Positions 8,216 through 16,800 of a stretch of DNA of 38,536 nucleotides are shown one piece after another. A model generated the notes under the pieces. The model saw only the letters and a list, made by a program, of their open reading frames with translations, did no database searches and had not been told where the DNA came from. The position numbers were made by a program, and so were the translations under genes. Source of the stretch: Thermoplasma sp. (GTDB lineage Archaea; Thermoplasmatota; Thermoplasmata; Thermoplasmatales; Thermoplasmataceae); contig NZ_JAGDXM010000041.1 of NCBI RefSeq assembly GCF_023256435.1, positions 1 through 38,536 of the forward strand. The letters are read 5' to 3'. How positions within the stretch are numbered: position 1 is the first letter of the stretch; the number at the start of each line of letters is the position of its first letter.

Positions 8216-9751
8216 TTATATTATCCTCGGTATTATGAGCTCCCACATTATGAGGAACAGGACAAGGAAACTCATAAAATACATCACTTGATTCACTACC
8301 TTTTCACTGGACAGGGCTTTGAATCTTCTACCGGCAATTATCAGAGTGTCCTTGAAAAATTGCCCACCGTCGAAGAAGGCAAAGGGAAGTGCGTTGGTTA
8401 TGCCAAGAAGTATGTTTATCCAGAAAAACCAGTAGAATGTATTTACCATTCCCCAGAAAATAAGTGGATTGAAAGGAACAGAAAACAGATCCGCCATTGC
8501 TGAAGGCACAGGATTAAATCCGTAGAATGGTAGACCTATGGCCTCTATGAAGCCCTCAACGGGATTCGAATAGAAGCCACGCATGAAGATCAGATCCCTT
8601 ATTTCACCCATCTGGTAGCCAGTTATGCCCATATAGGAGATCGAGATGCCGATGAAGCTGTATCCCTTATATGCCGGGTTATTGGCACTTGGATCGTACT
8701 GTGCGTAATATCTGTATGCTGATGTTGTGGTCATATTATAGGTCCTTACGGTGTGGGAGGGCATCACCATAACCTTCATTGAGATCGAATTTCCCGGTGG
8801 GATGGCGTCCAGAACATCAGCAAGAACAGTTTCATTCCTTATCTCCGTATTGTTTATTGAGAGAAGTATAGAGTTTGATGGCACGCTCACATTTGCTGCT
8901 GGATAACCGGGCAGAGTTGAAACTATCACTATACCGGCCAGTGCCTGGACACGTTCCACTGTTTTTCCATTGAAAAGACTGACTGAGACGTTCGTGCCCG
9001 GAGGAATATTGGAGTTTATGAGAGCGTTGGTAACATTATTTCCTGTATAATTGCCTATGGCTATTATTTCATTACCAGGGATGATTGATGGATTGACATT
9101 CGTATCTGAGCTCTGCACGTAGACGCCTTGGTGCATCGGTACAGCAGAGGAGAACATTACGGTAGAGATTATGATGGCCAGCAGGACGCCGATTATTATA
9201 TTTATGCCCGGGCCGGCCGCGAATATTCTCCTTCTTACAACCGGATCGGCCTGCATCATCTCTGATTCATCTGGTTCCACAAACGCGCCAACCGGTACTA
9301 TGAAGAATAATACTCCAACGGAGTCCACCTTGAGCCCATGTTTCTTGGCCGTGACGCCATGCATGAGCTCATGGACGACAACAGAGATCACCAGTGCTAC
9401 AATACCATACCCGATGGGTATAACCGGGTTTATGCCCGGTATACCAAGAAATTCGGTTACGGGTGGAGCCTGGCTTGGTCTAATGAATGAGGCAAGATAT
9501 GCGCTATACGCCAGGCTTATGAGCGCAACGATCCCAGCCAAAATAACAATTACAACCGAAACCCTGGCGAACGTTTTTGCTGGAAATTTCTTGGATATAC
9601 TCTCTATAACTCCTCTGTTCTTTACGAATTTCAGCATTATTGCGGGACCAAAGAGAGAAAAATGTCTCGATTTTCTGATATATGGTGAAAGAAAATAAAT
9701 CGCAGCTATCCATGAGAAGAGGAGTATCACAAATAAGTATATCCCATTCAT
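8216..9751 (-). CDS. M50-family site-2 intramembrane metalloprotease with PDZ domain
   Basis: A 511-residue polytopic zinc protease of the RseP/S2P family that cuts membrane-anchored substrates inside the bilayer. The zinc motif HELMH lies at about residues 127-131 in a hydrophobic segment. A PDZ-like extracytoplasmic region fills the middle (roughly 200-330), with IIPGNEIIAIGN and NSILLSINN resembling paired PDZ binding loops. The third ligand motif, ALPFAFFDGGQ, lies near residue 460. A TATA element (TTATAACT, about 9773-9780 on the minus strand) sits about 25 bases before the start. The stop codon directly follows the end of the convergent tRNA-Gln. Its physiological substrate is unknown. 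Confidence 0.9.
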   Translation of the reverse strand: MNGIYLFVILLFSWIAAIYFLSPYIRKSRHFSLFGPAIMLKFVKNRGVIESISKKFPAKTFARVSVVIVILAGIVALISLAYSAYLASFIRPSQAPPVTEFLGIPGINPVIPIGYGIVALVISVVVHELMHGVTAKKHGLKVDSVGVLFFIVPVGAFVEPDESEMMQADPVVRRRIFAAGPGINIIIGVLLAIIISTVMFSSAVPMHQGVYVQSSDTNVNPSIIPGNEIIAIGNYTGNNVTNALINSNIPPGTNVSVSLFNGKTVERVQALAGIVIVSTLPGYPAANVSVPSNSILLSINNTEIRNETVLADVLDAIPPGNSISMKVMVMPSHTVRTYNMTTTSAYRYYAQYDPSANNPAYKGYSFIGISISYMGITGYQMGEIRDLIFMRGFYSNPVEGFIEAIGLPFYGFNPVPSAMADLFSVPFNPLIFWGMVNTFYWFFWINILLGITNALPFAFFDGGQFFKDTLIIAGRRFKALSSEKVVNQVMYFMSFLVLFLIMWELIIPRII

Positions 9752-9803
9752 TCTTGTCTATATCAAATCAAAAGTTATAACATTTCTCTAAAGCACTGTA
9801 TGA

Positions 9804-10628
9804 TCATCCTTTCATCCTTTTTGCCCTGCTGGATATTATCCTGTTTGCCTTGTTGATTAGGTAAGCTATGAGATAAAGCAGTGAAATCACACCCAATATC
9901 GCTATGGCCAATCTATGTTCGTAATCAAAGGAAGGGGTTAACACATATATTCCTGAATATCCTATGTATATGAGAAGGCCAAACCTTATGGCGAAACCGG
10001 CAAAATTTGAAAGAAAAAACCACGGTGCATTCATCTTCAGCGTTCCAGCTGCCAGCGAAGTTACATTTTTGAAGTAGGGTATGAAGGTGGCAACGAATAT
10101 TGAAAAAGGGCCATGATCCTGTATCCATTTATCTGCGGCCTCAAGATCCCTTTCGGTTATCTTGAAATAAGAGAGTGCCTTGAGCAGTATTGCCCTGCCA
10201 GCAAGTCTTCCGCCAGCGTATTCTATACCCATCTCAAAGAGCATTGCGAGAACTGAGACAAAGAATGCCGCAAATATGTTGAATTCGCCTATGGACGACA
10301 GGTATCCGTAGAATGGTATTATGAGATAATCTGGAAGAGGGGCAAAGGCCACAACAAAGAACATACCTTCATATCCCGTTAAAGAGAAGGGGGACAGTAT
10401 CTTTCTCTCATAGGAATAATAGGACGAGATGTTGACATAATGTATGTATGCGTTGGTTAGAGCCACAACCGATGCAAACAGTATCAGCAGGGAAAAGATA
10501 AATCCATAATAGGCATATTTCCCAAGTTCCTGATCGCCAGTAGGATTTACCTTCAGTATCAAGGATCTCGCACTTACTACAACCTTTTCCTTCAACGCGT
10601 CTTTTCTTGTCCTCTCTGTTGTACTCAT
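9804..10628 (-). CDS. DedA/VTT-family membrane protein
   Basis: A 274-residue polytopic protein with a VTT (SNARE-associated, DedA) core at about residues 70-220. The segment FVATFIPYFKNVTSLAAGTLKM corresponds to the conserved re-entrant loop of the family, where bacterial proteins usually carry F.GRF.P..R. Here the arginines are replaced by Y and K. DedA members include lipid flippases and scramblases and contribute to membrane homeostasis. A GAGG lies a few bases before the ATG, so this gene probably has a short leader. It lies 52 bases upstream of the protease gene on the same strand; co-transcription is doubtful because the protease has its own TATA box. Confidence 0.8.
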   Translation of the reverse strand: MSTTERTRKDALKEKVVVSARSLILKVNPTGDQELGKYAYYGFIFSLLILFASVVALTNAYIHYVNISSYYSYERKILSPFSLTGYEGMFFVVAFAPLPDYLIIPFYGYLSSIGEFNIFAAFFVSVLAMLFEMGIEYAGGRLAGRAILLKALSYFKITERDLEAADKWIQDHGPFSIFVATFIPYFKNVTSLAAGTLKMNAPWFFLSNFAGFAIRFGLLIYIGYSGIYVLTPSFDYEHRLAIAILGVISLLYLIAYLINKANRIISSRAKRMKG

Positions 10629-10853
10629 CGTGGCCTCTTCGTCTCACAATTCAGGACATGGCTGTTATTAATCCTTTCCCTGAAGTTTTCATTTTTGGAT
10701 CTGGGTTCTGCCCATATTGACAGTTCTATTTAGAGGTATTATAGCATACATACCTATGCTTTGGTAAAGCGGTGCAGTCCTATTCAACGCTTAAAAAGAG
10801 GAATATTTTCATAGCTAAGAAAGTATTTAATAGTGAAAAGACTTGATTCCCTA
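10629..10853. other. divergent intergenic region
   Basis: This 225-base spacer separates the DedA-like gene from the epimerase gene. It contains an inverted repeat AGCATA / TATGCT (10743-10760) within a sequence that also has TACC ... GGTA, and the epimerase TATA element at 10824-10831. No gene or RNA is recognisable. Confidence 0.5.
10824..10831 (+). promoter_or_regulatory. TATA element of the epimerase gene
   Basis: TATTTAAT lies about 26 bases before the ATG at 10854, favouring that ATG over the in-frame GTG at 10833, which falls too close to the element to be transcribed. Confidence 0.6.
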
Positions 10854-11714
10854 ATGGACATAGTGGTATCAGGTGGCACTGGGCTCATAGGAAAGGCAAT
10901 AACAGAGATCCCTGGGAATAATTATTTCATAATAACGCGTGGAGGATCCAGAACAGAGGGGAACATAAGCTTTGTGAACTGGAACGAACTTGAAAAGATA
11001 AGAAGATGCGATGTGGTGATAAATCTCTCTGGGTTCAACATAGGTTCAAAACGTTGGAATCACAAGATCAAAGAAGAAATAATAAGGAGCAGAATAGAAA
11101 GTACAAGGACCATGGTTAAATTCATAGCATCCCTTGAAGAGAAGCCTGATGTTTTCCTCTCTGGATCAGCTATAGGCTACTATGGATATGATGATAACAG
11201 CACATTCGATGAAAGCTCACCTCCGGGAACAGGATTCCTGGCTGAGCTTGCGAATGCATGGGAGGATGAGGCGCTTAAAGCCTCAAAACTAACCAGAACG
11301 GTACTGCTGAGGACTTCTAACGTACTGAGCAGTCGTGGAGGATTTTTATCCAGAATAATGAATACACGTTCCAGAAGAGTATACTATTTTGGCTCAGGGG
11401 TCCAGCCAGTTTCATGGATTCATCTTGAAGATTATGTCAGCGCAGTCAGCTTCCTTATAGAGAATGAGACCATAAGTGGACCGGTAAATATGGCTTCGCC
11501 TTCGCCAGTTTCGTTCAGCGAACTAGCAGGCATCATATCAAAAGAGAAAGGCTATAAGACCATGCGCATTCCGGATCTGATAGGCCACATTATCCTTGGA
11601 TCCGAGATGTACAGGGAATTGATGAGTGGGCAAAAGGTGATCCCGAAGAAGCTTCTAGACTCAGGATTCCAATTCAAATATCCGGATATAGAATCTGCAG
11701 TAAGAAATCTCTAG
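10854..11714 (+). CDS. SDR39U1/YfcH-like NAD(P)-dependent epimerase
   Basis: A 286-residue atypical short-chain dehydrogenase of the TIGR01777 type. The N-terminal nucleotide motif is VVSGGTGLIG at residue 4. VVINLSGFNI, SGSAIGYYGYD (with the family's YYG) and PVSWIHLEDYVSA follow in the expected order, ending in a DUF1731-like C-terminus (KLLDSGFQFKYPDIESAV). The catalytic role of this family is not established. I chose ATG 10854 rather than the ORF-track GTG at 10833 because of the TATA spacing and because family members begin directly at the first beta strand. It has no operon partner. Confidence 0.85.
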   Translation: MDIVVSGGTGLIGKAITEIPGNNYFIITRGGSRTEGNISFVNWNELEKIRRCDVVINLSGFNIGSKRWNHKIKEEIIRSRIESTRTMVKFIASLEEKPDVFLSGSAIGYYGYDDNSTFDESSPPGTGFLAELANAWEDEALKASKLTRTVLLRTSNVLSSRGGFLSRIMNTRSRRVYYFGSGVQPVSWIHLEDYVSAVSFLIENETISGPVNMASPSPVSFSELAGIISKEKGYKTMRIPDLIGHIILGSEMYRELMSGQKVIPKKLLDSGFQFKYPDIESAVRNL

Positions 11715-11903
11715 ATCAATCCTCGTTAAAGAATAGATCTTAACTGCGCTGATGATGAAATCAAATACGCTTAGATGTAGAGCCATATTTTTAAGAGATT
11801 TTTCTGTTATCTTTTGTTTCCATACCAGTACCGTAGAGAGGAATGTCAGGGGTACCTTGATTTTCACCTTGTTTCGAATGTAATAACTAAACATCTTCAA
11901 GAA
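11715..11903. other. spacer between epimerase gene and ribosomal operon promoter
   Basis: No gene is supported. A TGATGATGA resembling a C box (near 11750) has no matching D box. T-rich runs near 11790-11820 could terminate the epimerase transcript. Confidence 0.4.
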
Positions 11904-11913
11904 ATATTAATAA
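11904..11913 (+). promoter_or_regulatory. TATA box of the ribosomal protein operon
   Basis: ATATTAATAA is centred about 22-25 bases before GGG at 11928-11930, where the structured leader begins. This places the transcript start at or near the leader's first base pair and predicts an unusually long leader of about 150 bases. Confidence 0.6.
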
Positions 11914-11927
11914 CCATGTTTGCATTA

Positions 11928-12080
11928 GGGCTGTAAGTGCTCGATAGAGCTGTCTTTACGGTGCTTTGAAAGCGCCATAAAGCCATACACGTTTGGGCAA
12001 CTCCTGCGAGAGTCCCAGAGTGGTCGATCTATTATTTTAGATCGGCATACAACGTGTAACGGTATAAGGTGGTGAATTAG
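11928..12080 (+). ncRNA. structured 5' leader RNA of the uL3 operon, two tandem three-way junctions
   Basis: The first module is closed by GGCT / AGCC (11929-11932 with 11981-11984). It holds one arm ending in a GCTC-GATA-GAGC hairpin and a second hairpin GGTGCTT / AAGCGCC. The second module is closed by a perfect ACACGTT / AACGTGT stem (11987-11993 with 12051-12057). It encloses TGGG..ACTC / GAGT-CCCA (11994-12017) and CGATCTA / TAGATCG (12025-12044). A ribosome binding site GGTGGTG follows before ATG 12081. A leader like this in a mostly leaderless genome suggests autogenous or ligand control of ribosomal protein synthesis. I do not recognise it as a known riboswitch. A processed stand-alone RNA is also possible. 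Confidence 0.6.
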
Positions 12081-13076
12081 ATGGCGACGCCTCATCATTC
12101 GAGAAGGGGGTCAATGGCATATTACCCCAGAGTAAGAGCGAAGAGTTTAGATCCAAAGATCCGTAGCTGGCCTGAGATAAAGGGAGAGGTCAAGGTGCAG
12201 GGGTTCGCTGGATTCAAGGTTGGAATGACGCATGTGGAGATGATAGATTACAGGAAGAAGAGCGTCACAGCCGGACAGCCGATCCTTGTGCCTGTAACGG
12301 TCGTGGAGGTTCCGCCTCTCGATGTTATCGGTTATCGTCTTTATGACGAAGATCCGGAGGGGAATCTGGTCGTTACCTATGAAACATGGGCTAAGGATCT
12401 GGATAAGGAGATATTCAGGAAAATTCCTGAAATCAAGAAAAATGTTGAAAGAGAACCGCCTGAATCATATGCTGATGTTAGGATAATAGTTGCTACAAGG
12501 AACAAGGATGTAGCCGGCATACCATCAAAGAAGCCGGAGATATTCGAATTGAGGATCGGCGGTGGCAATTCACTTAAGGATCGTCTGGACTACGCTAGGA
12601 ATCATCTGGGTAAACAGATAATTTTCAGCGATTTCTCCAAGGCTGGAAAGTTTGTTGACGTGGTTTCAGTGACGAAAGGCAAAGGATTCACAGGCCACGT
12701 TAAGAGATTTGGAGTAAAACTGCTTCCAAGAAAGAACAGAAAGCACAGGAGAATGATAGGTACGCTTGGTCCATGGCATCCTGACTGGGTAAGAAACACG
12801 GTCCCTCAGGCAGGTCAGATGGGATTCCAGCAGAGAACCATAAGCAACGTAAGAGTCATCAAATATGGGAGCAAGGATGATGTAGATGCTATAAATGTCC
12901 GTGGCGGTTTCCTCCATTACGGCATGGTGAAGAATGACTACGTTCTTCTTTTCGGTTCAATACCCGGACCTGCAAAGAGACTGATAAAGATGAGAGACCC
13001 AGCAAGGCAGAAGGTGCCAGACATAGAGGAAGTCAAACTTGAGTATGTATCATTGGAATCAAAACAGGGTGATTGA
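12081..13076 (+). CDS. rpl3: Large subunit ribosomal protein uL3
   Basis: A 331-residue archaeal/eukaryotic-type uL3, first gene of the long ribosomal operon. It begins with ATPHHSRRGSMAYYPR, the usual archaeal opening, and carries SVTKGKGFTGHVKRFGVK, the loop reaching toward the peptidyl transferase centre, and GTLGPWHPDWVRNTVPQAGQ. Length is normal for archaea. The ribosome binding site GGTGGTG lies about 8 bases upstream. Its stop codon overlaps the TTG start of uL4. As a primary rRNA binder it could be the protein that senses the structured leader, but that is inference. Confidence 0.97.
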   Translation: MATPHHSRRGSMAYYPRVRAKSLDPKIRSWPEIKGEVKVQGFAGFKVGMTHVEMIDYRKKSVTAGQPILVPVTVVEVPPLDVIGYRLYDEDPEGNLVVTYETWAKDLDKEIFRKIPEIKKNVEREPPESYADVRIIVATRNKDVAGIPSKKPEIFELRIGGGNSLKDRLDYARNHLGKQIIFSDFSKAGKFVDVVSVTKGKGFTGHVKRFGVKLLPRKNRKHRRMIGTLGPWHPDWVRNTVPQAGQMGFQQRTISNVRVIKYGSKDDVDAINVRGGFLHYGMVKNDYVLLFGSIPGPAKRLIKMRDPARQKVPDIEEVKLEYVSLESKQGD

Positions 13077-13840
13077 ATACGAAGGTACCAATTTATTCAA
13101 TTTCTGGTGAAACTAAGGGAGAGATCGATCTTCCAGAGATATTCGATACAGAGGTTAGAGAGGATCTCATAAGGAAGGCCTTCAGAGCTATTTCGCTTTC
13201 TATGAGGCAACCCTATGGTTCATCCCCTCTAGCTGGAATGAGGAGAGTGGGCCATACCACCAGACCAGGACTTGGCATTTCGAGAATGCCAAGGATAGCG
13301 GGTGGATCCAGGGTGGTCGGCATAGCCAGTGCTGTAGGTGGAAAAAGTGCGCATTCACCAAGGGTCACCAAGAATCTCTACGTCAAGATAAATGACAAGG
13401 AAAGAAAGATCGCAAAGTACTCTGCAATTGCACTCACAGCATCATCCGAAGCTGTCAAAAAGAGAGGACACAGATTCAAGGATGATCTTAAGCTTCCGAT
13501 CGTGGTGGAAGATGGTCTCGAAGGTATAGCGAAGACGAAGGATGCCATAGCACTGCTGAAGAATATAGGGGTGTACGAGGATATTGAAAGATCCAGTGAA
13601 GGAAAGCATATCAGAGCGGGTCGTGGAAAGATGAGAGGAAGAAAATACAGGCAGCCAAAGAGTGTGCTGATAGTTGCAAAGAACTCTTCCGCGCTGAAGG
13701 CATTCAGATCTCTACCTGGGGTTGATGTGGCATCTCCGAACTCGCTCAGCATAAGGAAACTTGCCCCGGGTGGCGTGGGCGGCAGGCTTACCATATTCAC
13801 TGAAGGTGCGATTGAATCACTGAAGGAGGTGAATCCATGA
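13073..13840 (+). CDS. rpl4: Large subunit ribosomal protein uL4
   Basis: A 255-residue archaeal uL4, which lines the peptide exit tunnel. The long basic loop with RQPYGSSPLAGMRRVGHTTRPG and later RAGRGKMRGRKYRQPKS is diagnostic. The frame appears to start at TTG 13073, which overlaps the uL3 stop (TTGA). A GGGTGA sequence abuts that codon with no spacing, so initiation probably depends on coupled termination of uL3. No better start exists before the conserved N-terminal strand (VPIYSISGE). The stop region overlaps uL23 by 4 bases. Confidence 0.95.
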   Translation: MNTKVPIYSISGETKGEIDLPEIFDTEVREDLIRKAFRAISLSMRQPYGSSPLAGMRRVGHTTRPGLGISRMPRIAGGSRVVGIASAVGGKSAHSPRVTKNLYVKINDKERKIAKYSAIALTASSEAVKKRGHRFKDDLKLPIVVEDGLEGIAKTKDAIALLKNIGVYEDIERSSEGKHIRAGRGKMRGRKYRQPKSVLIVAKNSSALKAFRSLPGVDVASPNSLSIRKLAPGGVGGRLTIFTEGAIESLKEVNP

Positions 13841-14091
13841 AGGGCGATGTGATAATATCACCTCTTTCTACAGAAAAAACTGCTTTAATGGCTGAAAAGG
13901 AGAATAAGCTGACGCTGATAGTCAGGAGAGAAGCCAATAAGGAAATGATCAAGAAAGAGGTAGAGGAAAGGTTCGGAGTGAAGGTTGAGGAGATCAACGT
14001 ACTCATAACGAAAAAAGGAAAAAAGGCAATAGTAAAGCTGGCAAAGGAGTTCTCGGCTGAAGAGATAGCCGAGCGTATTGGTGTGTTCTGA
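13837..14091 (+). CDS. rpl23: Large subunit ribosomal protein uL23
   Basis: An 84-residue uL23, which sits at the tunnel exit and helps dock SRP and SecY. It starts with [20 protein letters not shown], the typical STEK motif, and continues with a beta-alpha fold of normal archaeal length. The ATG overlaps the uL4 stop (ATGA) and has GGAGGTGA just upstream. It is part of the uL3-uL4-uL23-uL2 order conserved across archaea and bacteria. Confidence 0.96.
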   Translation: MKGDVIISPLSTEKTALMAEKENKLTLIVRREANKEMIKKEVEERFGVKVEEINVLITKKGKKAIVKLAKEFSAEEIAERIGVF

Positions 14092-14099
14092 GGTGTATT

Positions 14100-14801
14100 A
14101 TGGGTAAACATATAATCCCGCAGAGAAGAGGACATGGAAGCCTGGTTTACAGGAGTCCAAGTCACAGGCATCTGGCAGATATAAAACATGTTGCGCCAGG
14201 ATCATACGTGGTAAAGGACATAATCCATGCGCCAGGCAGGAACGCCCCGCTCTTGGAATTGATGGGCAACGATGGAAAGAAGGCATACCAGATAGCTTTC
14301 ACCGGAGCCTATGTTGGGCAGAACATAGTCGCTGGAAATGTGGATAGCGTTGCGCCTGGCACAACAACGGTTCTCGCAAATATACCTGACGGAAGCTATG
14401 TGTACAATATAGAGAGCAGTCCGGGAGATGGCGGAGAATTCTGCAGAAGTGCAGGTACGTTTGCACTGGTCGTCTCACACGGACAGCATGTGACACTGAA
14501 GCTGCCGTCCGGTAGAATGAGAGATTTCGATCCAAGATGCAGAGCAACGGTTGGTGTGGTGGCAGCTTCCGGTCTTAAGGATCCGCCGATCCTGAAGGCA
14601 GGTACGCATGTTCATTACCTTAGGAGCAAGGCGAAGCGTCCGTATACGGTAAGGGGTGTTGCCATGAACGCTGTGAATCATCCGCATGGAGGCGGAAACC
14701 ACCAGCATGTAGGTAGGCCAAGTACCGTTGGAAGGAACGCTCCACCAGGAAGGAAGGTAGGAAGGCTTTCACCGAAGAGGAGGAGAGTAAATGGTCGTTA
14801 A
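14100..14801 (+). CDS. rpl2: Large subunit ribosomal protein uL2
   Basis: A 233-residue uL2, which bridges the subunits and is needed for peptidyl transferase activity. The C-terminal motif [20 protein letters not shown] contains the conserved histidine region, and the N-terminus ([20 protein letters not shown]) is the archaeal form. GAGGTG precedes the ATG by a few bases. The last 11 bases overlap uS19. Confidence 0.97.
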   Translation: MGKHIIPQRRGHGSLVYRSPSHRHLADIKHVAPGSYVVKDIIHAPGRNAPLLELMGNDGKKAYQIAFTGAYVGQNIVAGNVDSVAPGTTTVLANIPDGSYVYNIESSPGDGGEFCRSAGTFALVVSHGQHVTLKLPSGRMRDFDPRCRATVGVVAASGLKDPPILKAGTHVHYLRSKAKRPYTVRGVAMNAVNHPHGGGNHQHVGRPSTVGRNAPPGRKVGRLSPKRRRVNGR

Positions 14802-15246
14802 TAAACAGGGCTCTGTTAAATCAATAAAGAGAAAGGCAAGGAAGTCAAGGAAGGTAGTGAGTGGCAGGGCTAAAGAGTTCAGCTATAAGGGTTATTCCCT
14901 TGAGGATCTCCAGAAGATGAGTCTGGAGGAACTCATTAAGATCCTGCCAGCAAGAGCAAGGAGAACTCTTTCCAGGGAGCCGAACTACGAGCAGAAGAAA
15001 CTCATGGAAAAGCTCGAGGGAGACGAGGAGGATATAAAAACTCATGTCAGAGACGTCATAATCCTTCCAAACTATGTTGGCAAGATAGTCGAAGTTTACA
15101 ATGGGAACAGTTACTTCAAGTTCGAAATTAAGCCAGAGATGATTGGGCACTATCTGGGAGAATTCGTGATGACAAGAAAGGAGGTAAAGCACTCTGGGCC
15201 TGGTGTAGGTGCTACTCGTTCGTCTAAATTCATGCCGCTGAAGTGA
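14791..15246 (+). CDS. rps19: Small subunit ribosomal protein uS19
   Basis: A 151-residue archaeal uS19 of the small-subunit head. The N-terminal extension typical of archaea and eukaryotes is present ([19 protein letters not shown]). The core ends with [38 protein letters not shown] site about 6 bases upstream supports ATG 14791, which lies inside the end of uL2. Confidence 0.96.
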   Translation: MVVNKQGSVKSIKRKARKSRKVVSGRAKEFSYKGYSLEDLQKMSLEELIKILPARARRTLSREPNYEQKKLMEKLEGDEEDIKTHVRDVIILPNYVGKIVEVYNGNSYFKFEIKPEMIGHYLGEFVMTRKEVKHSGPGVGATRSSKFMPLK

Positions 15247-15251
15247 TCAAC

Positions 15252-15698
15252 ATGAAAGGATATTCAATGGAAATTGAAGGAAATCAGGCAAGAGCAAGGA
15301 TAAGGGAGGCGGAAATTTCGTTAAAGGATTCCGTCAACATAGCACATCATCTTAGAGGTATGCCGCTCTCAAGGGCGAAGGAAATAATCGATGGTGTCAT
15401 AAATAAAACATATGCAATACCCTATTTCAGATATCTAGACTCGGTTTCCCATAGACCGGGGATCGGCCCTGGGAGATATCCAGTCAAGGCTGCAAAGGCA
15501 TTCAAGCAGCTGCTGGAAAATGTCGAGAACAATGCGGAGTTCAAGGGAATGAACACGGATAATCTTATCATCCGACACATAGCAGCAAACAAGGGCAGGA
15601 TGATCAAGAAGTACACGCCAAAAGCCTATGGAAGGGCTGGTGCAAACTTCAAAGATCTCATCAATCTTGAGATAATAGTCACGGAGGGATCAGAATGA
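15252..15698 (+). CDS. rpl22: Large subunit ribosomal protein uL22
   Basis: A 148-residue uL22 that lines the exit tunnel. The core reads [30 protein letters not shown] and continues to the hairpin region [11 protein letters not shown] prefer ATG 15252 over the ORF-track GTG at 15243, because the AGTGATC containing that GTG is then the ribosome binding site with suitable spacing. Its end overlaps uS3 by 4 bases. Confidence 0.95.
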   Translation: MKGYSMEIEGNQARARIREAEISLKDSVNIAHHLRGMPLSRAKEIIDGVINKTYAIPYFRYLDSVSHRPGIGPGRYPVKAAKAFKQLLENVENNAEFKGMNTDNLIIRHIAANKGRMIKKYTPKAYGRAGANFKDLINLEIIVTEGSE

Positions 15699-16372
15699 AG
15701 GAGAGAAAATTCATCAATGAAGCGGTTAAGAGGCTGCTCGTTTACGAGTATGTTGTTAAGGAAACTGAAAACGCTGGCTTCGGAAACATGATAATGAAGA
15801 GAACTCCGTTTGGCACAAATATAACGCTTTATGTGAACAGACCAGGGCTTGTTATAGGAAGACGCGGCAGCAAGGTACAGCAGATGACCGAAACTCTTGA
15901 AAAGAAGTACGGTATTGAGACGCCTCAGATCGAGGTAAAAGATGTGAAGGATCCTGATCTCAACCCGTCGGTGATCGCAAAGAAGATAGCGCTTTCGCTC
16001 GAGAAGGGATGGTCCTATAGAAAGGCAGGCAATACGTCTCTGAACAGAACAATACAGGCAGGCGCGAGGGGAGTATTGATAAAGATATCAGGGAAGATAT
16101 CCGGGGAACGAGCAAGGTACCAGAAGTTCATATATGGAAACGTTAAATATTCAGGAGAACCAGGAAGCAAAGGTATGATAACGGGATTCTCTACAGCAAA
16201 GCTCAAGGTGGGCATACTGGGCGTGACGGTCAAGATACTGAACCCAGATTACAAGCTTCCAGATGTGTTCAGTATAGAAAATATAACGGGAGGTGAAGAG
16301 GTTGGAACTGAGAGCAAAGCAGATAAGGCAGATGTCGAAGGAAGAGAGGCAGGAGACACTGAAGAATCTTAA
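15695..16372 (+). CDS. rps3: Small subunit ribosomal protein uS3
   Basis: A 225-residue uS3 at the mRNA entry of the small subunit. The N-terminal KH domain has [14 protein letters not shown] (GxxG loop RRGS), and the C-terminal domain has [14 protein letters not shown]. After the conserved core, the last 25 or so residues form an acidic tail ([18 protein letters not shown]...). Most of this tail is encoded by DNA that also encodes uL29 in another frame. Length is typical for archaea with a variable tail. Confidence 0.96.
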   Translation: MKERKFINEAVKRLLVYEYVVKETENAGFGNMIMKRTPFGTNITLYVNRPGLVIGRRGSKVQQMTETLEKKYGIETPQIEVKDVKDPDLNPSVIAKKIALSLEKGWSYRKAGNTSLNRTIQAGARGVLIKISGKISGERARYQKFIYGNVKYSGEPGSKGMITGFSTAKLKVGILGVTVKILNPDYKLPDVFSIENITGGEEVGTESKADKADVEGREAGDTEES

Positions 16373-16499
16373 GGAGAGCCTTCTTCATGAGAGGGCCCTG
16401 ATATCAATGGGAGGTTCTTCTCCCAGTCCTGGCAAGGTACGTGCAATAAGGCGTCAGATAGCCAGGCTATTGACAGTTGAGAGGGAGGAAAAAAGGTAA
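16302..16499 (+). CDS. rpl29: Large subunit ribosomal protein uL29
   Basis: A 65-residue two-helix uL29 near the tunnel exit, beginning [16 protein letters not shown], the family pattern. The ORF track gives GTG 16293. I favour TTG 16302 because GGGAGGTG (16288-16295) is then a ribosome binding site about 6 bases upstream, and the conserved helix begins there. Either start places roughly 70-80 bases inside the end of uS3, an unusually long overlap for this operon. Confidence 0.9.
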   Translation: MELRAKQIRQMSKEERQETLKNLKESLLHERALISMGGSSPSPGKVRAIRRQIARLLTVEREEKR

Positions 16500-16799
16500 A
16501 TGAAGGATAAAAATTTCACCGGCATGCCCAAGGAATTACAGCCTTGGGAAGGATTCGGAAGAGAAACGCAGGCCGTCAAGATAATGGTTGACAAGAGAAG
16601 GTATGGAAAATTCGTCACCATCATAGAAGGCATAGATCCAAAGACAGAGGACATTGAAAAGATAGCCAAAGAGCTGAAGAAGAAGGTAGCCTCAGGCGGT
16701 ACAGTGAAAGAGGGAAAGATAATTGAACTCCAGGGAGACCATAGGCAAGAGGTCAAAAAATACCTCGAAGACATGGGATTCAAAGCGAGCGTGGAATGA
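16500..16799 (+). CDS. Translation initiation factor aIF1 (SUI1 family)
   Basis: A 99-residue SUI1-domain protein. aIF1 binds the small-subunit P site and checks start-codon choice. Recognisable features are the basic loop region VDKRRYGKFVTIIEGID and the later ASGGTVKEGKIIELQGDH and VKKYLEDMGF, matching SUI1 (..G.GG...G.I.LQGDHR). The start directly follows the uL29 stop, and its AGGGAGGAAAAAAGG site is strong. Its position between uL29 and Rpp29 is common in archaea. Confidence 0.94.
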   Translation: MKDKNFTGMPKELQPWEGFGRETQAVKIMVDKRRYGKFVTIIEGIDPKTEDIEKIAKELKKKVASGGTVKEGKIIELQGDHRQEVKKYLEDMGFKASVE

Positions 16800-16800
16800 G

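Noticed and set aside
8126-8503. Plus-strand ORF of 125 codons
   Set aside because: It runs through tRNA-Gln and antisense to the conserved metalloprotease gene, with no family resemblance.
11745-11790. Possible C/D box guide RNA (TGATGATGA)
   Set aside because: A C-box-like sequence is present, but no CTGA D box follows at a suitable distance.
13378-13800. 140-codon minus-strand ORF inside uL4
   Set aside because: It is antisense to a fully conserved ribosomal protein, and its length reflects base composition only.
16723-16800. Upstream extension of the Rpp29 ORF
   Set aside because: This part is the aIF1 coding sequence in another frame; family length and spacing support ATG 16801.
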